Shown: piece by piece, positions 16,357 to 25,193 of the stretch | Numbering within the stretch: position 1 is the stretch's first letter | How the letters are laid out: each line of letters begins with the position of its first letter | Assembly: GCA_049115695.1 (NCBI GenBank) | Contig: JAGDZR010000013.1 | Coordinates: 1 to 64,000, forward strand | Length of the DNA: 64,000 bases | Source: JAGDZR01 sp049115695 | Lineage (GTDB): Bacteria; Bacteroidota; Bacteroidia; Cytophagales; Cyclobacteriaceae | Direction: 5' to 3' | Program-made: the position numbers and the translations under genes | The notes under the pieces: model-generated | What the model was told of the DNA's origin: nothing | Database searches by the model: none | The model's input: the letters and a program-made list of their open reading frames with translations, nothing else

Positions 16357-17037
16357 TCATGCTGTGAGTGCGTAAACGACAATGTTTACAGCGAAACGGG
16401 TGTTATCAATTTTGTACCATCGCTTGTTGCGAAAGTCGTAATCCCATTCACAACCGTAATCCTTGTTACTGTAGAGGACACCAATTTTGTCATTGACCTC
16501 TATCGCTTTGAGATACTCGTGGACCAGGTCATCACCCCATCCATTCAGTTCCTGAGACGTGGCAGGAGGGCCATCAAATTCAAAAAATGAGCGATACAGC
16601 TTGTGGTTGGAGGGTATTTTTATGAGCGCCTCTTCACCAAACAGTTCACCCATTTGTGATTCAAATGACTTAGCAAATAAACCTTCAATGTCATGATTGC
16701 AATCGTCAACAAATACAAATCCGCCTCTGTCCACGTAATTTTTGAAATTTTCGGCTTCCTGACTGGTAAACTGCACAAGCTTGTGACCAGATAAATAGCA
16801 AAAGGGACTTTCAAATATTTCTTCGCCAGCCAGTGGGACAACTTTTTCAACTGTATCTACAGGAATGCTGGTGTACTCAATAATGGAATTGAGCAGATTG
16901 GATGGCATACGTTGATCTACATCCCAATCACCGGATTCATATTGAAGTCGTGTAAAGAAAAATGGATTGTCAATTTTGATGTTCATGACCTGGTTGCCAT
17001 AAAAAAACAGGTGAGCAGCCACCAAAATGGTGACCAC
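16357..17037 (-). CDS. DUF4159 domain protein
   Basis: The 226-residue protein opens with a hydrophobic segment (VTILVAAHLFFYG, residues 2-14) acting as signal or anchor. DUF4159 follows: FFFTRLQYESGDWDVDQRMP at about 26-45, LLNSIIEYTSIPVD, then YLSGHKLVQFTSQE, GGFVFVDDCNH and LYRSFFEF. The fold resembles a Rossmann/glutamine-amidotransferase-like domain and the family has no demonstrated function. It starts 32 bp after the pmbA-like gene stop, so it is probably in the same transcript as tldD-pmbA. In Bacteroidota DUF4159 often accompanies such peptidase genes, as I recall. Confidence 0.85.
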   Translation of the reverse strand: MVTILVAAHLFFYGNQVMNIKIDNPFFFTRLQYESGDWDVDQRMPSNLLNSIIEYTSIPVDTVEKVVPLAGEEIFESPFCYLSGHKLVQFTSQEAENFKNYVDRGGFVFVDDCNHDIEGLFAKSFESQMGELFGEEALIKIPSNHKLYRSFFEFDGPPATSQELNGWGDDLVHEYLKAIEVNDKIGVLYSNKDYGCEWDYDFRNKRWYKIDNTRFAVNIVVYALTA

Positions 17038-17069
17038 CCTCCTGTCTCGGGATCTTAAATTTAATCAAA

Positions 17070-18386
17070 TTATACCGCGTCTGATAGACTTGAAAACGTA
17101 AAATCTCTGATTTTCATGTAAGGAATAAGATTTCCATCAACTCTTACTTGTTGTCCAAGCTGTTCCAGATTGTTCAACATGATAATCGGACTTTCGTTAA
17201 AACGGAAGTTTTTGATTGGATGCTTAATTTTTCCATTCTCTATATAAAATGTTCCATCTCTGGTGAGACCAGTATATAGCAATGTCTGAGGATCAACTGT
17301 CCTGATGTACCACAATCGGGTAACCAGGACACCTTTCTTAGTATCCTTAATGAGGTCATCTAAAGAGGCGTCCCCGCCATCCATGATGCCATTAGCCGGA
17401 AATGGAACTGAGTCAACGCCTTTTTCTTTTGCCCAGTATCTTGAATAAAAGAGGTTTTTCACTACCCCATTTTCAAGCCAGTTCATTTTCTTTCTGGCCT
17501 GACCATCGCCCGACCATGGAGAAGATGGAACTAATGGATGCTGCGGATCAGAATATAAATTAACTCGTTCGTCAACAATTTTTTCACCGAGCTTGGTTCC
17601 GCCACCTTCTTTGGCCATGAAACTTCGTCCTTCATCCGCTGTTCGGGCATTGAATGATCCAAACATTCGCTCAATTAGCCCTAGCGATGCTGCTGGCTCC
17701 ATGATGACGGTGTATTTGCCAGGCTCTATGGCCTTAGCCTCTCTTGATTGGAGTGCCTTGTCGATTGCAATGGCTGAAGCCTCGGCAGCATTGAACAATC
17801 CTATGTCGTTAACATCACGTGTAACCCATCCTGAACCAGTTCCATCATTAGACCTCATGGTTACGGTAAACTCTGCACTGGTCTGTTTGTTATAAGCGAA
17901 CAAACCAGCCGAATTGGCCATTGCAGACATGGAATCAGAATCATTGAAGAATCCTGCTGCAGTTACATCTTTCGCCCTAGCAGGCTCGATGCTATCTGCT
18001 GCCACCTGTGTTCGGTAGGCCGGATCTATTTTTGAAGTAGATTCATAGTGCTCCTTTGTCTCCAGGTATTTCTGAGGTCCCAATGGGGGCATGAACTCAG
18101 GGTTCTCTGGGGACAGTTTCGCCAACTCTTCTGACCTCCTGACCGCCCGTTGTATTGCTTCATCCGTAAACTCATCAACGGTCGTAGTACCTGATCTCAT
18201 TCCAAAACTAGATTGAATGGTAAGGTTTTGATTGTTCTGAAATCCAGCTGTGGAGACTGTGTTTCTAGCGTATCTGATATTTCCTGAATTATCTCCATCC
18301 AGGTTCACTTCGCAGGTATCTGCTTTTGAATAGCTCAGCACCTTGTCCAAGAGTTGCTTCGCCTCATCTTTTGAATATATTGCCAT
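17070..18386 (-). CDS. TldD/PmbA family protein (PmbA/TldE-like subunit)
   Basis: The 438-residue protein is homologous to PmbA/TldE, the non-zinc partner of the TldD/TldE protease that degrades unfolded peptides and matures some RiPPs. Seen are the N-terminal domain with ADTCEVNLDG...IRYARNTVST, the mid region GFQNNQNLTIQSSFGMRSG, and the C-terminal segment RSFMAKEGGGTKLGEKIVDE and SPWSGDGQARKKMNWLENG. The TldD-type HExxxH is absent. There is no signal peptide, in contrast to the neighbouring tldD-like protein. It follows tldD after 21 bp. Confidence 0.88.
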   Translation of the reverse strand: MAIYSKDEAKQLLDKVLSYSKADTCEVNLDGDNSGNIRYARNTVSTAGFQNNQNLTIQSSFGMRSGTTTVDEFTDEAIQRAVRRSEELAKLSPENPEFMPPLGPQKYLETKEHYESTSKIDPAYRTQVAADSIEPARAKDVTAAGFFNDSDSMSAMANSAGLFAYNKQTSAEFTVTMRSNDGTGSGWVTRDVNDIGLFNAAEASAIAIDKALQSREAKAIEPGKYTVIMEPAASLGLIERMFGSFNARTADEGRSFMAKEGGGTKLGEKIVDERVNLYSDPQHPLVPSSPWSGDGQARKKMNWLENGVVKNLFYSRYWAKEKGVDSVPFPANGIMDGGDASLDDLIKDTKKGVLVTRLWYIRTVDPQTLLYTGLTRDGTFYIENGKIKHPIKNFRFNESPIIMLNNLEQLGQQVRVDGNLIPYMKIRDFTFSSLSDAV

Positions 18387-18407
18387 TTTTAGTTTCCTGT
18401 TTTGTGA

Positions 18408-20108
18408 TTAAATGTTTCTACCTGTATTGATCACATTTACATCCTTGAACCTAGTAGTTGAGGATCCGTGAGATACAGCACTGATTTGAGAGGGTTGCCC
18501 CTTTCCATCGAAAAATGAACCAAATAATCTGTAGTCAGATTCATCACATATTGCAGCACATGAATTCCAGAATTCCTGTGTGTTGGATTGGTAGGCAACA
18601 TCATTGAGCATGCCTTTGATTTCACCATCCTTGATCTCGTAGAAAACAGTTCCTCCAAATTGGAAGTTGTATCGCTGCTGATCGATGGAGTATGATCCAC
18701 GTCCGGCTATGTAGATACCTTTCTCAATGTCCTTTACCATTTCCTGTGGAGTCAAAGGGCTTGAACCAGGCTTAAGCGAAACATTAGGCATGCGCTGAAA
18801 TTGTACATCATTCCAACTCTGTGAATAGCAACAACCATGTGACTCATCTTGATCAATCATGTGCACCTGGTCTCTAATGGCCTGATAATTGACCAAGACA
18901 CCTTCTTTCACCAAATCCCATTCTTTGCATGCTACGCCTTCATCATCATATCCTACAGCACCAAGAGATCCAACCTGAGTTTTATCTGCAACCAGATTCA
19001 CCAGCTTACTGCCATAATTGAAGTTCTGAGACTTCCACTTGTCCAGCGTCGCGAATGAAGTGCCTGCATAGTTGGCTTCATAGCCCAACACTCTGTCAAG
19101 CTCAAGTGGGTGCCCAACTGATTCGTGAATCGTCAAGCCTAAATGATTGGGTTCAAGTACAAGATCATACTTTCCTGGCTCAACCGATTTGGCTGACAGC
19201 TGCTCACGCGCCTGTAATGCAGCATCCGCAGCGTCTGCAACCATGTCATATCTGTTTCGGAATAGCTTGACTCCACCCAGACCTTCGACCTGTTCTTTTG
19301 GATCAGGATCCATATATTCATACCCCATTCCCATAGGTGCAGACAAAGCCTGGCGACTCTTGAATTTACCTTTCTCTGGGTCTATGGCCGTGACACCAAA
19401 GGTAGGCCAGATTCTGTGCACGTCCTGATCGATAAAGCTGCCTTCAGAAGATGCAAAATACTTTTGCTCGTTCACCATAAAAAGCGCCGAGTTGACATAG
19501 TTTGCTCCATTCTCCATAGCCGCTGCGTTCGCAGAAAGTAATAAATCTACTTTCTCAGAGACTGGTACTTCCATTGTGCTCTTCACAATAGGTGTCTTCC
19601 AGGACACATCACCATGAGCTGCTACAGGCGCAAGTTTCACTGGCTCTTTCTGAATCTTGGAATTGGCCTTAGCTATGGCCACTGCCATTTCAGTGGCTTT
19701 TTTAATGCCCTCAGTAGTTACATCAACTGTGGACGAAAATCCCCATGTGCCATTGGCAATCACACGAATACCTACACCAAATGACTCGGTGTTTACAACG
19801 TTCTGTACTTTATCCTCGCGAGTAAATACATACTGGTTGAGGTATCTTCCGATTCGAGCATCTGTGTAGGAGGCTCCTAGCGACTTGGCCGTGTTGAGCG
19901 CAACACTGGCCAGTTCCTTTTTCTTTGCTACGTCAAGTCCTGGAGCAAGTAAGTCCTGAGCGTTGATGGATCGACCCATCATCTGGGTAGGTAACATCAT
20001 GGCTCCAGCTCCCAACCCCGCGATTTGCATAAAATCTCTTCGTTTCAATTTATTTGGGTTTAGTTTGACCATTAATTGAAACATCAAATTAGTGATCAGT
20101 TGATCCAA
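18408..20108 (-). CDS. TldD-like metalloprotease subunit with Tat-type leader
   Basis: The 566-residue protein carries the zinc motif H328-E-S-V-G-H333 of the TldD subunit, in the context LGLTIHESVGHPLELDR. The N-terminus has a twin-arginine leader: KLKRRDFMQIAGLGAGAMM at about residues 20-38, RR at 23-24. An alternative start at 20072 (MVKLNPNKLKRRDF) would give a more normal Tat n-region and may be the true one. Export to the periplasm would be unusual, because E. coli TldD/TldE is cytosolic and the PmbA-like partner here has no leader. The two genes are 21 bp apart. Confidence 0.88.
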   Translation of the reverse strand: MDQLITNLMFQLMVKLNPNKLKRRDFMQIAGLGAGAMMLPTQMMGRSINAQDLLAPGLDVAKKKELASVALNTAKSLGASYTDARIGRYLNQYVFTREDKVQNVVNTESFGVGIRVIANGTWGFSSTVDVTTEGIKKATEMAVAIAKANSKIQKEPVKLAPVAAHGDVSWKTPIVKSTMEVPVSEKVDLLLSANAAAMENGANYVNSALFMVNEQKYFASSEGSFIDQDVHRIWPTFGVTAIDPEKGKFKSRQALSAPMGMGYEYMDPDPKEQVEGLGGVKLFRNRYDMVADAADAALQAREQLSAKSVEPGKYDLVLEPNHLGLTIHESVGHPLELDRVLGYEANYAGTSFATLDKWKSQNFNYGSKLVNLVADKTQVGSLGAVGYDDEGVACKEWDLVKEGVLVNYQAIRDQVHMIDQDESHGCCYSQSWNDVQFQRMPNVSLKPGSSPLTPQEMVKDIEKGIYIAGRGSYSIDQQRYNFQFGGTVFYEIKDGEIKGMLNDVAYQSNTQEFWNSCAAICDESDYRLFGSFFDGKGQPSQISAVSHGSSTTRFKDVNVINTGRNI

Positions 20109-20157
20109 TTGCGAACCGAATTATTTGAGCGGTTAGAAATGACTCAATGCAACATAA

Positions 20158-21276
20158 CTAGTCTGATAATATCCTGTACAACTCTTGATTGAGGTAATAG
20201 TGATGGCCTTGAATCTTTCTTTTTTCAACGACTCCAATTTCAGCCAGCTCATTTAAGTAATTTCTGGCTGTATTCTCGGCGTAAATTTTCTTGTCTGTAA
20301 GGTGTTTGACTTTAGTGAAGGGTTGTTCGAAAATCATTTCAACAAGTTGATTAGCCCTTCGAATGATTGTGTCTTTTTCAACCACTTCTAGAATCGCTTC
20401 TTTGGTTGAAACAATGTCGTTGATTTTGTTGTAGGTGATTTGGGCAGTGACCTCAACCGCTCTCAACATGAACATGAGCCAGTTGTGCCAATCACCTCGT
20501 TGTGATACACCAGCTAAGTAGGCATAATAATCAGATTTGTTGTCAATGATGTACTTACTCAGGTACAGGATGGGGTAATCAAGTAAACCCTGATGTGTGA
20601 GATAGTGAATGTTGAAAACTCGTCCGGTTCGTCCATTTCCATCTCTGAATGGATGGATCACTTGGAATTGGTAATGACCAATGGCCATTTTGAGTATTGG
20701 ATCCAACCCATCGCTCTCGTTGAGGAAGGCTGCCAGGTTATCAAGTTTGGATTCAAGAATGCCTTTTCCTCTTGGGGGTGTATAAACTACTTGTCCTGCA
20801 TTAGGGCCAGTGCTGCCCCGCCTAATTACAACCTGTGCAAAAGGTGGCCTGATTTCATCATTAGTCTGTTTGATGACCTGACAGATTTTGATAAAATAAG
20901 ATCGGTCAAATCCACTGTGCTCGTTGATATAGGCCAAACCAGACCAAAGCGCCTCCCGGTACCTGAGTACTTCCTTTTGTGGACCGGATATGGATGCTTG
21001 CTGATCTTCACTGTATGCTTTATAGAGTTCATCATCTGTGGTAAAGATGTTTTCGATCTCACTTGATGCTTTGGCCTCCTGAAGACTAATGGTGTTGATG
21101 AGCATCCCCTGGTTGGGAATGGCAATGCTTCTGCCTTGAAGTTTGCCGAGAACTTCTTTGGTCCTACCTAATTGTTCATAAATCTCGACTGTTCGGTATA
21201 GCGATGGGTCGATTGGGAGATCAGGAAGGTCATTCCATGGGTGATTGCGATCTGGATTAATGGAATAGTTTGGCAT
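20158..21276 (-). CDS. Fic-family AMPylase-type protein with winged helix
   Basis: The 372-residue protein has a Fic N-terminal domain with the self-inhibitory helix motif S71-S-E-I-E-N76, matching (S/T)xxxE(G/N), so it is a class II Fic protein. The catalytic loop H208-PFRDGNGRTGR219 is complete, predicting transfer of AMP (or another nucleotide) to a target hydroxyl, activated by alpha-helix displacement. The C-terminal 90 residues form a winged helix (AENTARNYLNELAEIGVVEKR) that could bind DNA. The target is unknown. No separate antitoxin gene is adjacent. Its start codon overlaps one copy of a repeated CATTAAA/TTTAATG motif, suggesting autoregulation. Confidence 0.93.
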   Translation of the reverse strand: MPNYSINPDRNHPWNDLPDLPIDPSLYRTVEIYEQLGRTKEVLGKLQGRSIAIPNQGMLINTISLQEAKASSEIENIFTTDDELYKAYSEDQQASISGPQKEVLRYREALWSGLAYINEHSGFDRSYFIKICQVIKQTNDEIRPPFAQVVIRRGSTGPNAGQVVYTPPRGKGILESKLDNLAAFLNESDGLDPILKMAIGHYQFQVIHPFRDGNGRTGRVFNIHYLTHQGLLDYPILYLSKYIIDNKSDYYAYLAGVSQRGDWHNWLMFMLRAVEVTAQITYNKINDIVSTKEAILEVVEKDTIIRRANQLVEMIFEQPFTKVKHLTDKKIYAENTARNYLNELAEIGVVEKRKIQGHHYYLNQELYRILSD

Positions 21277-21464
21277 TAAAAAGTAGATTAAATAATGTCT
21301 GACCCATGATTGAACGAGGAATTTAATGCTTTATTGCTTTCCAGGCATTAAAAAACTGAATAAATGATGTTTGTTTTGATTAAGGAGGCTGATTTAATGT
21401 CTGTGATATCATCAGACATTAAAAATAACAAATATTGATGTTTATAGATAATAATGACATTAAA
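21272..21464. repeat. Cluster of TTTAATG(T/C)CTG / CAG(A/G)CATTAAA half-sites between fic and the MFS gene
   Basis: At least seven related sites are seen: GGCATTAAA at 21272 (over the fic start), AATAATGTCTG at 21291, TTTAATGC at 21322, CAGGCATTAAA at 21342, TTTAATGTCTG at 21393, CAGACATTAAA at 21413 and ATGACATTAAA at 21454. The 21393/21413 pair is a perfect 11-bp inverted repeat with a 9-bp spacer (itself containing TGATATCA), and 21322/21342 form a second inverted pair. This is the form of a multi-site operator. The likely binder, by proximity only, is the winged helix of the Fic protein. Confidence 0.65.
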
Positions 21465-21474
21465 AGGAGCATGG

Positions 21475-21482
21475 TACATTTG
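21475..21482 (+). promoter_or_regulatory. Putative -7 element TACATTTG of the MFS gene
   Basis: It matches the Bacteroidota TAnnTTTG consensus 17 bp before the MFS start codon. No TTG lies at the -33 spacing; that position is occupied by the last CATTAAA half-site (21454-21464), which would suit repression or activator-dependent transcription. Confidence 0.5.
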
Positions 21483-21499
21483 CACCTCATTTTGATGGT

Positions 21500-22723
21500 A
21501 TGACACAGAGAAAGGCGGCCCTTGGATTCATTTTTGTCACGGTACTTATTGATGTCACCGGATTTGGAATCATCATCCCGGTCGTCCCTAAGCTCATAAC
21601 AGAGCTGACAGGAGGAACACTCAGTGAGGCATCCAGATATGGTGGTTGGCTCATGTTCGTATACGCCTTTATGCAATTCCTTTTTGCGCCTATCCTCGGT
21701 GGATTAAGTGATCAATATGGACGCAGAAAGGTGTTGTTGGTTTCCTTGTTTGGATTAGCAATAGATTATATTTTGGTGGCGTTTGCACCGTATTTGTGGT
21801 GGTTGTTTTTGGCCAGACTCATCGCAGGAATAGGGGGAGCGAGCATGACAACTGCATCAGCATACATTGCGGATATTTCTACGCCAGAGAAGAGAGCACA
21901 GAATTTCGGGATGATCGGAGCGGCTTTTGGTTTAGGCTTTATCGTAGGTCCTATGGTGGGTGGATTACTAGGAGAGTTTGGATCGAGAATACCATTTTTT
22001 GCAGCTGCTGGATTGACGTTGCTCAATTGGTTGTATGGCTTCTTTGTGGTGCCTGAGTCACTGGCACCAGAGAACAGACGTCCATTTTCCTGGAAACGGG
22101 CCAATCCAATCGGTACGTTGCTTCAGCTCAGGAAGTATCCAGTTATTACAGGATTAGTCATCACCTTACTTTTCATCTATCTCGGACAGCATGCCACGCA
22201 TTCTACCTGGGCGTACTTCACCATGGAACGATATGGATGGGGAGAAGCAGAGGTGGGATATTCTTTGGGCTTTGTTGGCTTTATGATTGCATTGGTACAA
22301 GCTGGAGGTATCCGTGCGGCAATGAAGTGGTTTGGACAGACTAAGTCTGTGTATATCGGTCTGTCTTTCACCATTCTGGGTATGCTGCTGATCGCAATGG
22401 CTCAAGAGGGTTGGATGATATATGCGATTATGATTCCTTATGCGATGGGGGGATTGGCAGGACCGGCTTTACAAGGGATCATGACCAGCCAGGTGTCAGC
22501 GGATGAGCAAGGAGAACTGCAGGGAGGGTTGACCAGCGTAATGAGCGTGACCAGCATTGTCGGACCACCGCTCATGACCGGTATTTTTGCCTACTTCACC
22601 AATCCTACACATGAGGTTTACTTACCAGGAGCGCCATTTTATGTGGGATCCTTCCTATGCCTTATTGCATTGCTCTTTGCGATCAAATCCCTGACTAGGT
22701 TACCTAAGACAACCGGTCAATAG
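21500..22723 (+). CDS. MFS efflux transporter, TetA/TCR-like
   Basis: The 407-residue protein has 12 predicted transmembrane helices. The MFS motif A appears as GGLSDQYGRRKVLL after helix 2, motif B as ARLIAGIGGASMTTASAYIAD in helix 4, and the antiporter motif C region as GFIVGPMVGGLLGEFG in helix 5. The opening DVTGFGIIIPVVPKLI is typical of the tetracycline-resistance (TCR) branch of drug:H+ antiporters. The substrate cannot be stated; many chromosomal members do not confer tetracycline resistance. It diverges from fic across a repeat-rich 223-bp region and overlaps rarA tail to tail by 7 bp. Confidence 0.9.
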   Translation: MTQRKAALGFIFVTVLIDVTGFGIIIPVVPKLITELTGGTLSEASRYGGWLMFVYAFMQFLFAPILGGLSDQYGRRKVLLVSLFGLAIDYILVAFAPYLWWLFLARLIAGIGGASMTTASAYIADISTPEKRAQNFGMIGAAFGLGFIVGPMVGGLLGEFGSRIPFFAAAGLTLLNWLYGFFVVPESLAPENRRPFSWKRANPIGTLLQLRKYPVITGLVITLLFIYLGQHATHSTWAYFTMERYGWGEAEVGYSLGFVGFMIALVQAGGIRAAMKWFGQTKSVYIGLSFTILGMLLIAMAQEGWMIYAIMIPYAMGGLAGPALQGIMTSQVSADEQGELQGGLTSVMSVTSIVGPPLMTGIFAYFTNPTHEVYLPGAPFYVGSFLCLIALLFAIKSLTRLPKTTGQ

Positions 22724-23985
22724 CCATATTTCTCTTGCCATTTCGCGCGCAGGTTTTTGCGCAATTCTTCTTCTCTTGGGTTTTTTCCAGGATCGTAAAA
22801 AACAGTATTGGCAATGTTGTCAGGCAAAAACTCCATGGCTGTAAAATTGCCTGGGTAAGCATGGGCATACTTGTACCCCTGACCGTATCCCTTCTCTTTC
22901 ATGAGCTTAGTGGGTGCATTGCGAATGGCCATTGGTACAGGTAAGTCCCCTGATTTGGCAACTTCTTGTTGTGCTCTGTTGATGGCTTCATAGCTTGCAT
23001 TGCTTTTGGCCGAACTGGCCAGGTAAGTGACGCATTGTGACAGGATGATCCGGGATTCTGGATATCCAATCATGTTAACTGCCTGAAAGGCTGAGGTGGC
23101 CATGACCAAAGCAGTAGGGTTGGCATTTCCAATGTCTTCAGAGGCGAGGATCACTAATCGGCGAGCAATAAATTTTACATCTTCTCCGCCTTCAATCATG
23201 CGCGCCAGGTAGTACACCGCAGCATTGGGGTCACTTCCACGGATGGATTTGATAAAAGCTGAAATGATATCGTAATGCATCTCACCATCCTTATCATATA
23301 GAACCGTCTTACGCTGAGCAACATCGGTGACCTTTTCGTCAGTAATGGTGACCGTTTTGCTACCATCCGCCTGAACGACTTGTTCCAGAAGATTGAGCAG
23401 TTTGCGTGCATCTCCTCCAGAGAGGTTGAATAGCGCCTGTGTTTCACTTAAGGCTATTTCCTTTTGCTGTAGCTCAGTATCCTCCCTGATGGCTTGTTCC
23501 ACAATGGCCTGTAGATCTTCCTTGGTCAGATGATTTAAGGTATATACTTGTGCTCTGGAAAGGAGGGCTGCATTCACTTCAAAAGAAGGGTTCTCTGTTG
23601 TCGCCCCTATTAGTGTGATGGTGCCTTTTTCGACAGCTCCTAGCAGGGCGTCTTGCTGTGCTTTATTGAATCGGTGGATCTCGTCTATAAATACGATGTT
23701 TTTAACCCCAGGTCTTACTTTGGAGATGATCTCCCTAACATCTTTCACACCGGCGCTAATGGCACTAAGGGTATGAAAAGGTGCTTTTACTTCATTGGCG
23801 ATGATATTGGCCAATGTGGTTTTACCTGTTCCGGGAGGTCCCCAAAAGATTATTGAAGGAACATGACCTGACTGAATGGCTTTTCGTAAAACGCCATTTT
23901 TTCCGACCAAATGGTCTTGTCCAATGATCTGTGTGAGACTTGATGGACGCATCCGTTCTGCGAGGGGGGAGGTGTCTTGAAACAT
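22717..23985 (-). CDS. rarA: Replication-associated recombination protein A (AAA+ ATPase)
   Basis: The 422-residue clamp-loader-like ATPase (RarA/MgsA, homologue of Mgs1/WRNIP1) acts at stalled replication forks. The AAA+ module has Walker A GPPGTGKTT (about 50-58), Walker B FIDEIHRF, sensor 1 GATTENPSFE, and the sensor 2/lid LSGGDARKLLN. The C-terminal tetramerisation domain includes SIRGSDPNAAVYYLARM and SYEAINRAQQEV. Length is normal for the family. It is convergent with the MFS gene with a 7-bp overlap. Confidence 0.95.
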   Translation of the reverse strand: MFQDTSPLAERMRPSSLTQIIGQDHLVGKNGVLRKAIQSGHVPSIIFWGPPGTGKTTLANIIANEVKAPFHTLSAISAGVKDVREIISKVRPGVKNIVFIDEIHRFNKAQQDALLGAVEKGTITLIGATTENPSFEVNAALLSRAQVYTLNHLTKEDLQAIVEQAIREDTELQQKEIALSETQALFNLSGGDARKLLNLLEQVVQADGSKTVTITDEKVTDVAQRKTVLYDKDGEMHYDIISAFIKSIRGSDPNAAVYYLARMIEGGEDVKFIARRLVILASEDIGNANPTALVMATSAFQAVNMIGYPESRIILSQCVTYLASSAKSNASYEAINRAQQEVAKSGDLPVPMAIRNAPTKLMKEKGYGQGYKYAHAYPGNFTAMEFLPDNIANTVFYDPGKNPREEELRKNLRAKWQEKYGY

Positions 23986-24053
23986 GGATTAAAGTTATGG
24001 AGGTGCTTGATTTTTAGCGGTGCTTGGAGCCAAAATTATTTATTTCATCCTTG

Positions 24054-24083
24054 TTGGATTATTTGAAAGTTACGTTAGTTTTG
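24054..24083 (+). promoter_or_regulatory. tRNA-Ser promoter (TTG-N19-TAGTTTTG)
   Basis: The -33 element TTG (24054-24056) and the -7 element TAGTTTTG (24076-24083) are separated by exactly 19 bp, the Bacteroidota primary-sigma arrangement. Transcription would begin near 24090, about 18 nt before the mature tRNA. It is the cleanest promoter seen in the window. Confidence 0.65.
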
Positions 24084-24107
24084 CGATCCGATTTTACGAT
24101 CAACCAT

Positions 24108-24192
24108 AGAGGAGTGGCAGAGTGGTCGAATGCGGCGGTCTTGAAAACCGTTGTACCGCGAGGTACCGGGGGTTCGAATCCCTCCTCCTCTG
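24108..24192 (+). tRNA. tRNA-Ser (anticodon UGA)
   Basis: Acceptor arms AGAGGAG (24108-24114) and CTCCTCT (24185-24191) pair fully; G24192 is the discriminator, normal for Ser. The anticodon loop is CTTGAAA with anticodon TGA at 24142-24144, reading UCA and other UCN codons. A long class II variable arm (GTACCGCGAGGTACC region) and a T-arm with TTCGAAT at 24173-24179 are present. CCA is not encoded. A promoter precedes it and a strong terminator follows. Confidence 0.97.
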
Positions 24193-24195
24193 CAG

Positions 24196-24225
24196 AAACC
24201 CGACATGAAAGTGTCGGGTTTTTTT
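24196..24225 (+). terminator. Intrinsic terminator of tRNA-Ser
   Basis: A perfect hairpin, AAACCCGACA (24196-24205), loop TGAAAG, then TGTCGGGTTT (24212-24221), runs into a T tract ending at 24225. It begins 4 nt after the tRNA discriminator base. Confidence 0.9.
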
Positions 24226-24705
24226 GTGCCAAAGAATGGATCAATCCGAAAACCTGTGGGGTACCGCAGAATAATCTAATTTGCGAAAATAAGTACTTAG
24301 CTGGCGCGGATTTGCAATCCGTGCCTGTTCACTCTGAGGAATACGCAAGAAAGATCACTTCCGTGAATGACTGCAGAGGTGGAGAATCGTGAGATCTCAG
24401 ATTCTTTTCTTCGCTGTACTATGATCAGAATGCTTTTCTTTTATTAGTTTATTCTGATGACAATTTTGTCTTTTGCGTTCTGGTTAGATTTCTCCTATGG
24501 TCGAAATTGCAAACATGCATAAATTGAAGTTGACCCATTTGTGTCCTGAAAATGGCCATCGACATTATTCTAAAACGGCTAGATTTACAGCTATAACTTG
24601 CAATAATATATCACAACATTATTTATAAAATCATAGTCGCGCTAACCACCATCGAGCCATTGCTGCAGACACATAAAATGGTTGCTAAACTCAATAAATC
24701 ACAAA
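24226..24705. other. 480-bp gene-poor stretch with palindromes
   Basis: No convincing protein gene is present in any frame. It contains a REP-like palindrome at 24303-24325 and, 58 bp later, a loop-less palindrome at 24383-24405 (AGAATC, one bulged G, TGAGA/TCTCA, GATTCT) followed by TTTT. The remaining 300 bp are AT-rich and featureless to me. Position next to a tRNA gene makes an old insertion site possible, but no repeat of the tRNA 3' end was found downstream. Confidence 0.5.
24303..24325. repeat. REP-like palindrome (GGCGCGGATT-TGC-AATCCGTGCC)
   Basis: Ten-base arms with a single mismatch enclose a 3-nt loop. The CGGATTTGCAATCCG core is one I associate with dispersed REP-type palindromes in Cytophagia genomes; that is recall, not a search. 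Only one copy was noticed in this window and no RAYT transposase is nearby. Confidence 0.5.
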
Positions 24706-25140
24706 ATGAATTCAAAATTCTATGTACCTAATGGACAAGGAGAAAACTATGACTATTCGCAGGATCACTGCTTTATCAAAGTTTCATCCAGAGATACTAA
24801 TGGAGAATTATGCTTGATTGAAGACACAATCAAACCTGGTTTCCATCTAAAAAGACATCATCATAAGGTAATGACTGAGGTGTTTTATATGCTGGAAGGT
24901 GAAATGGAGTTGATTTTTGATGAAGCAACAGTTCTGCTAAAACCTGGAGATACGATCACTGTTGCTCCCAATGTCTGGCATGAGGCCAAATGTAGTAAAG
25001 GTGGAAAGATGCTCACCATTTTCAAAAATGGTCAGTTTGACGTTTTTCTGGAACAGCTATCTACAATGTCACAAGATGATTTTTCCAACACTGATTTAAT
25101 GAAAACGTTTTCTGCTAAATTTGATATTTACGAGGAATAA
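24706..25140 (+). CDS. Cupin-domain protein
   Basis: From ATG 24706 the protein has 144 residues; a TTG 24 bp upstream is in frame but less likely. Cupin motif 1 is HLKRHHHKVMTEVFYMLEGE (metal ligands His-x-His and Glu) and motif 2 is GDTITVAPNVWHEA. A single conserved beta-barrel is expected, binding Fe, Mn or Zn. Possible roles are dioxygenase, isomerase or ligand sensing; none can be chosen from sequence. It precedes a VOC-family gene by 53 bp on the same strand, and both lie in an AT-rich patch after the tRNA. Confidence 0.85.
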   Translation: MNSKFYVPNGQGENYDYSQDHCFIKVSSRDTNGELCLIEDTIKPGFHLKRHHHKVMTEVFYMLEGEMELIFDEATVLLKPGDTITVAPNVWHEAKCSKGGKMLTIFKNGQFDVFLEQLSTMSQDDFSNTDLMKTFSAKFDIYEE

Positions 25141-25193
25141 ACCTGAGTTCGTTAAGTAATGTGGCTAATGGTCATCACATCAACAGTAAAACT

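Noticed and set aside
20158..21276. Fic protein as a toxin-antitoxin pair
   Set aside because: The inhibitory motif is in the same polypeptide (class II) and no small antitoxin gene is next to it.
21500..22723. Calling the MFS gene tetracycline resistance
   Set aside because: It is TCR-like by sequence, but substrate cannot be inferred and many chromosomal homologues do not act on tetracycline.
24024..24392. 122-residue open frame across the tRNA-Ser gene
   Set aside because: It runs through the tRNA, its terminator and the REP-like palindrome; such frames are a known translation artefact of tRNA and palindromes.
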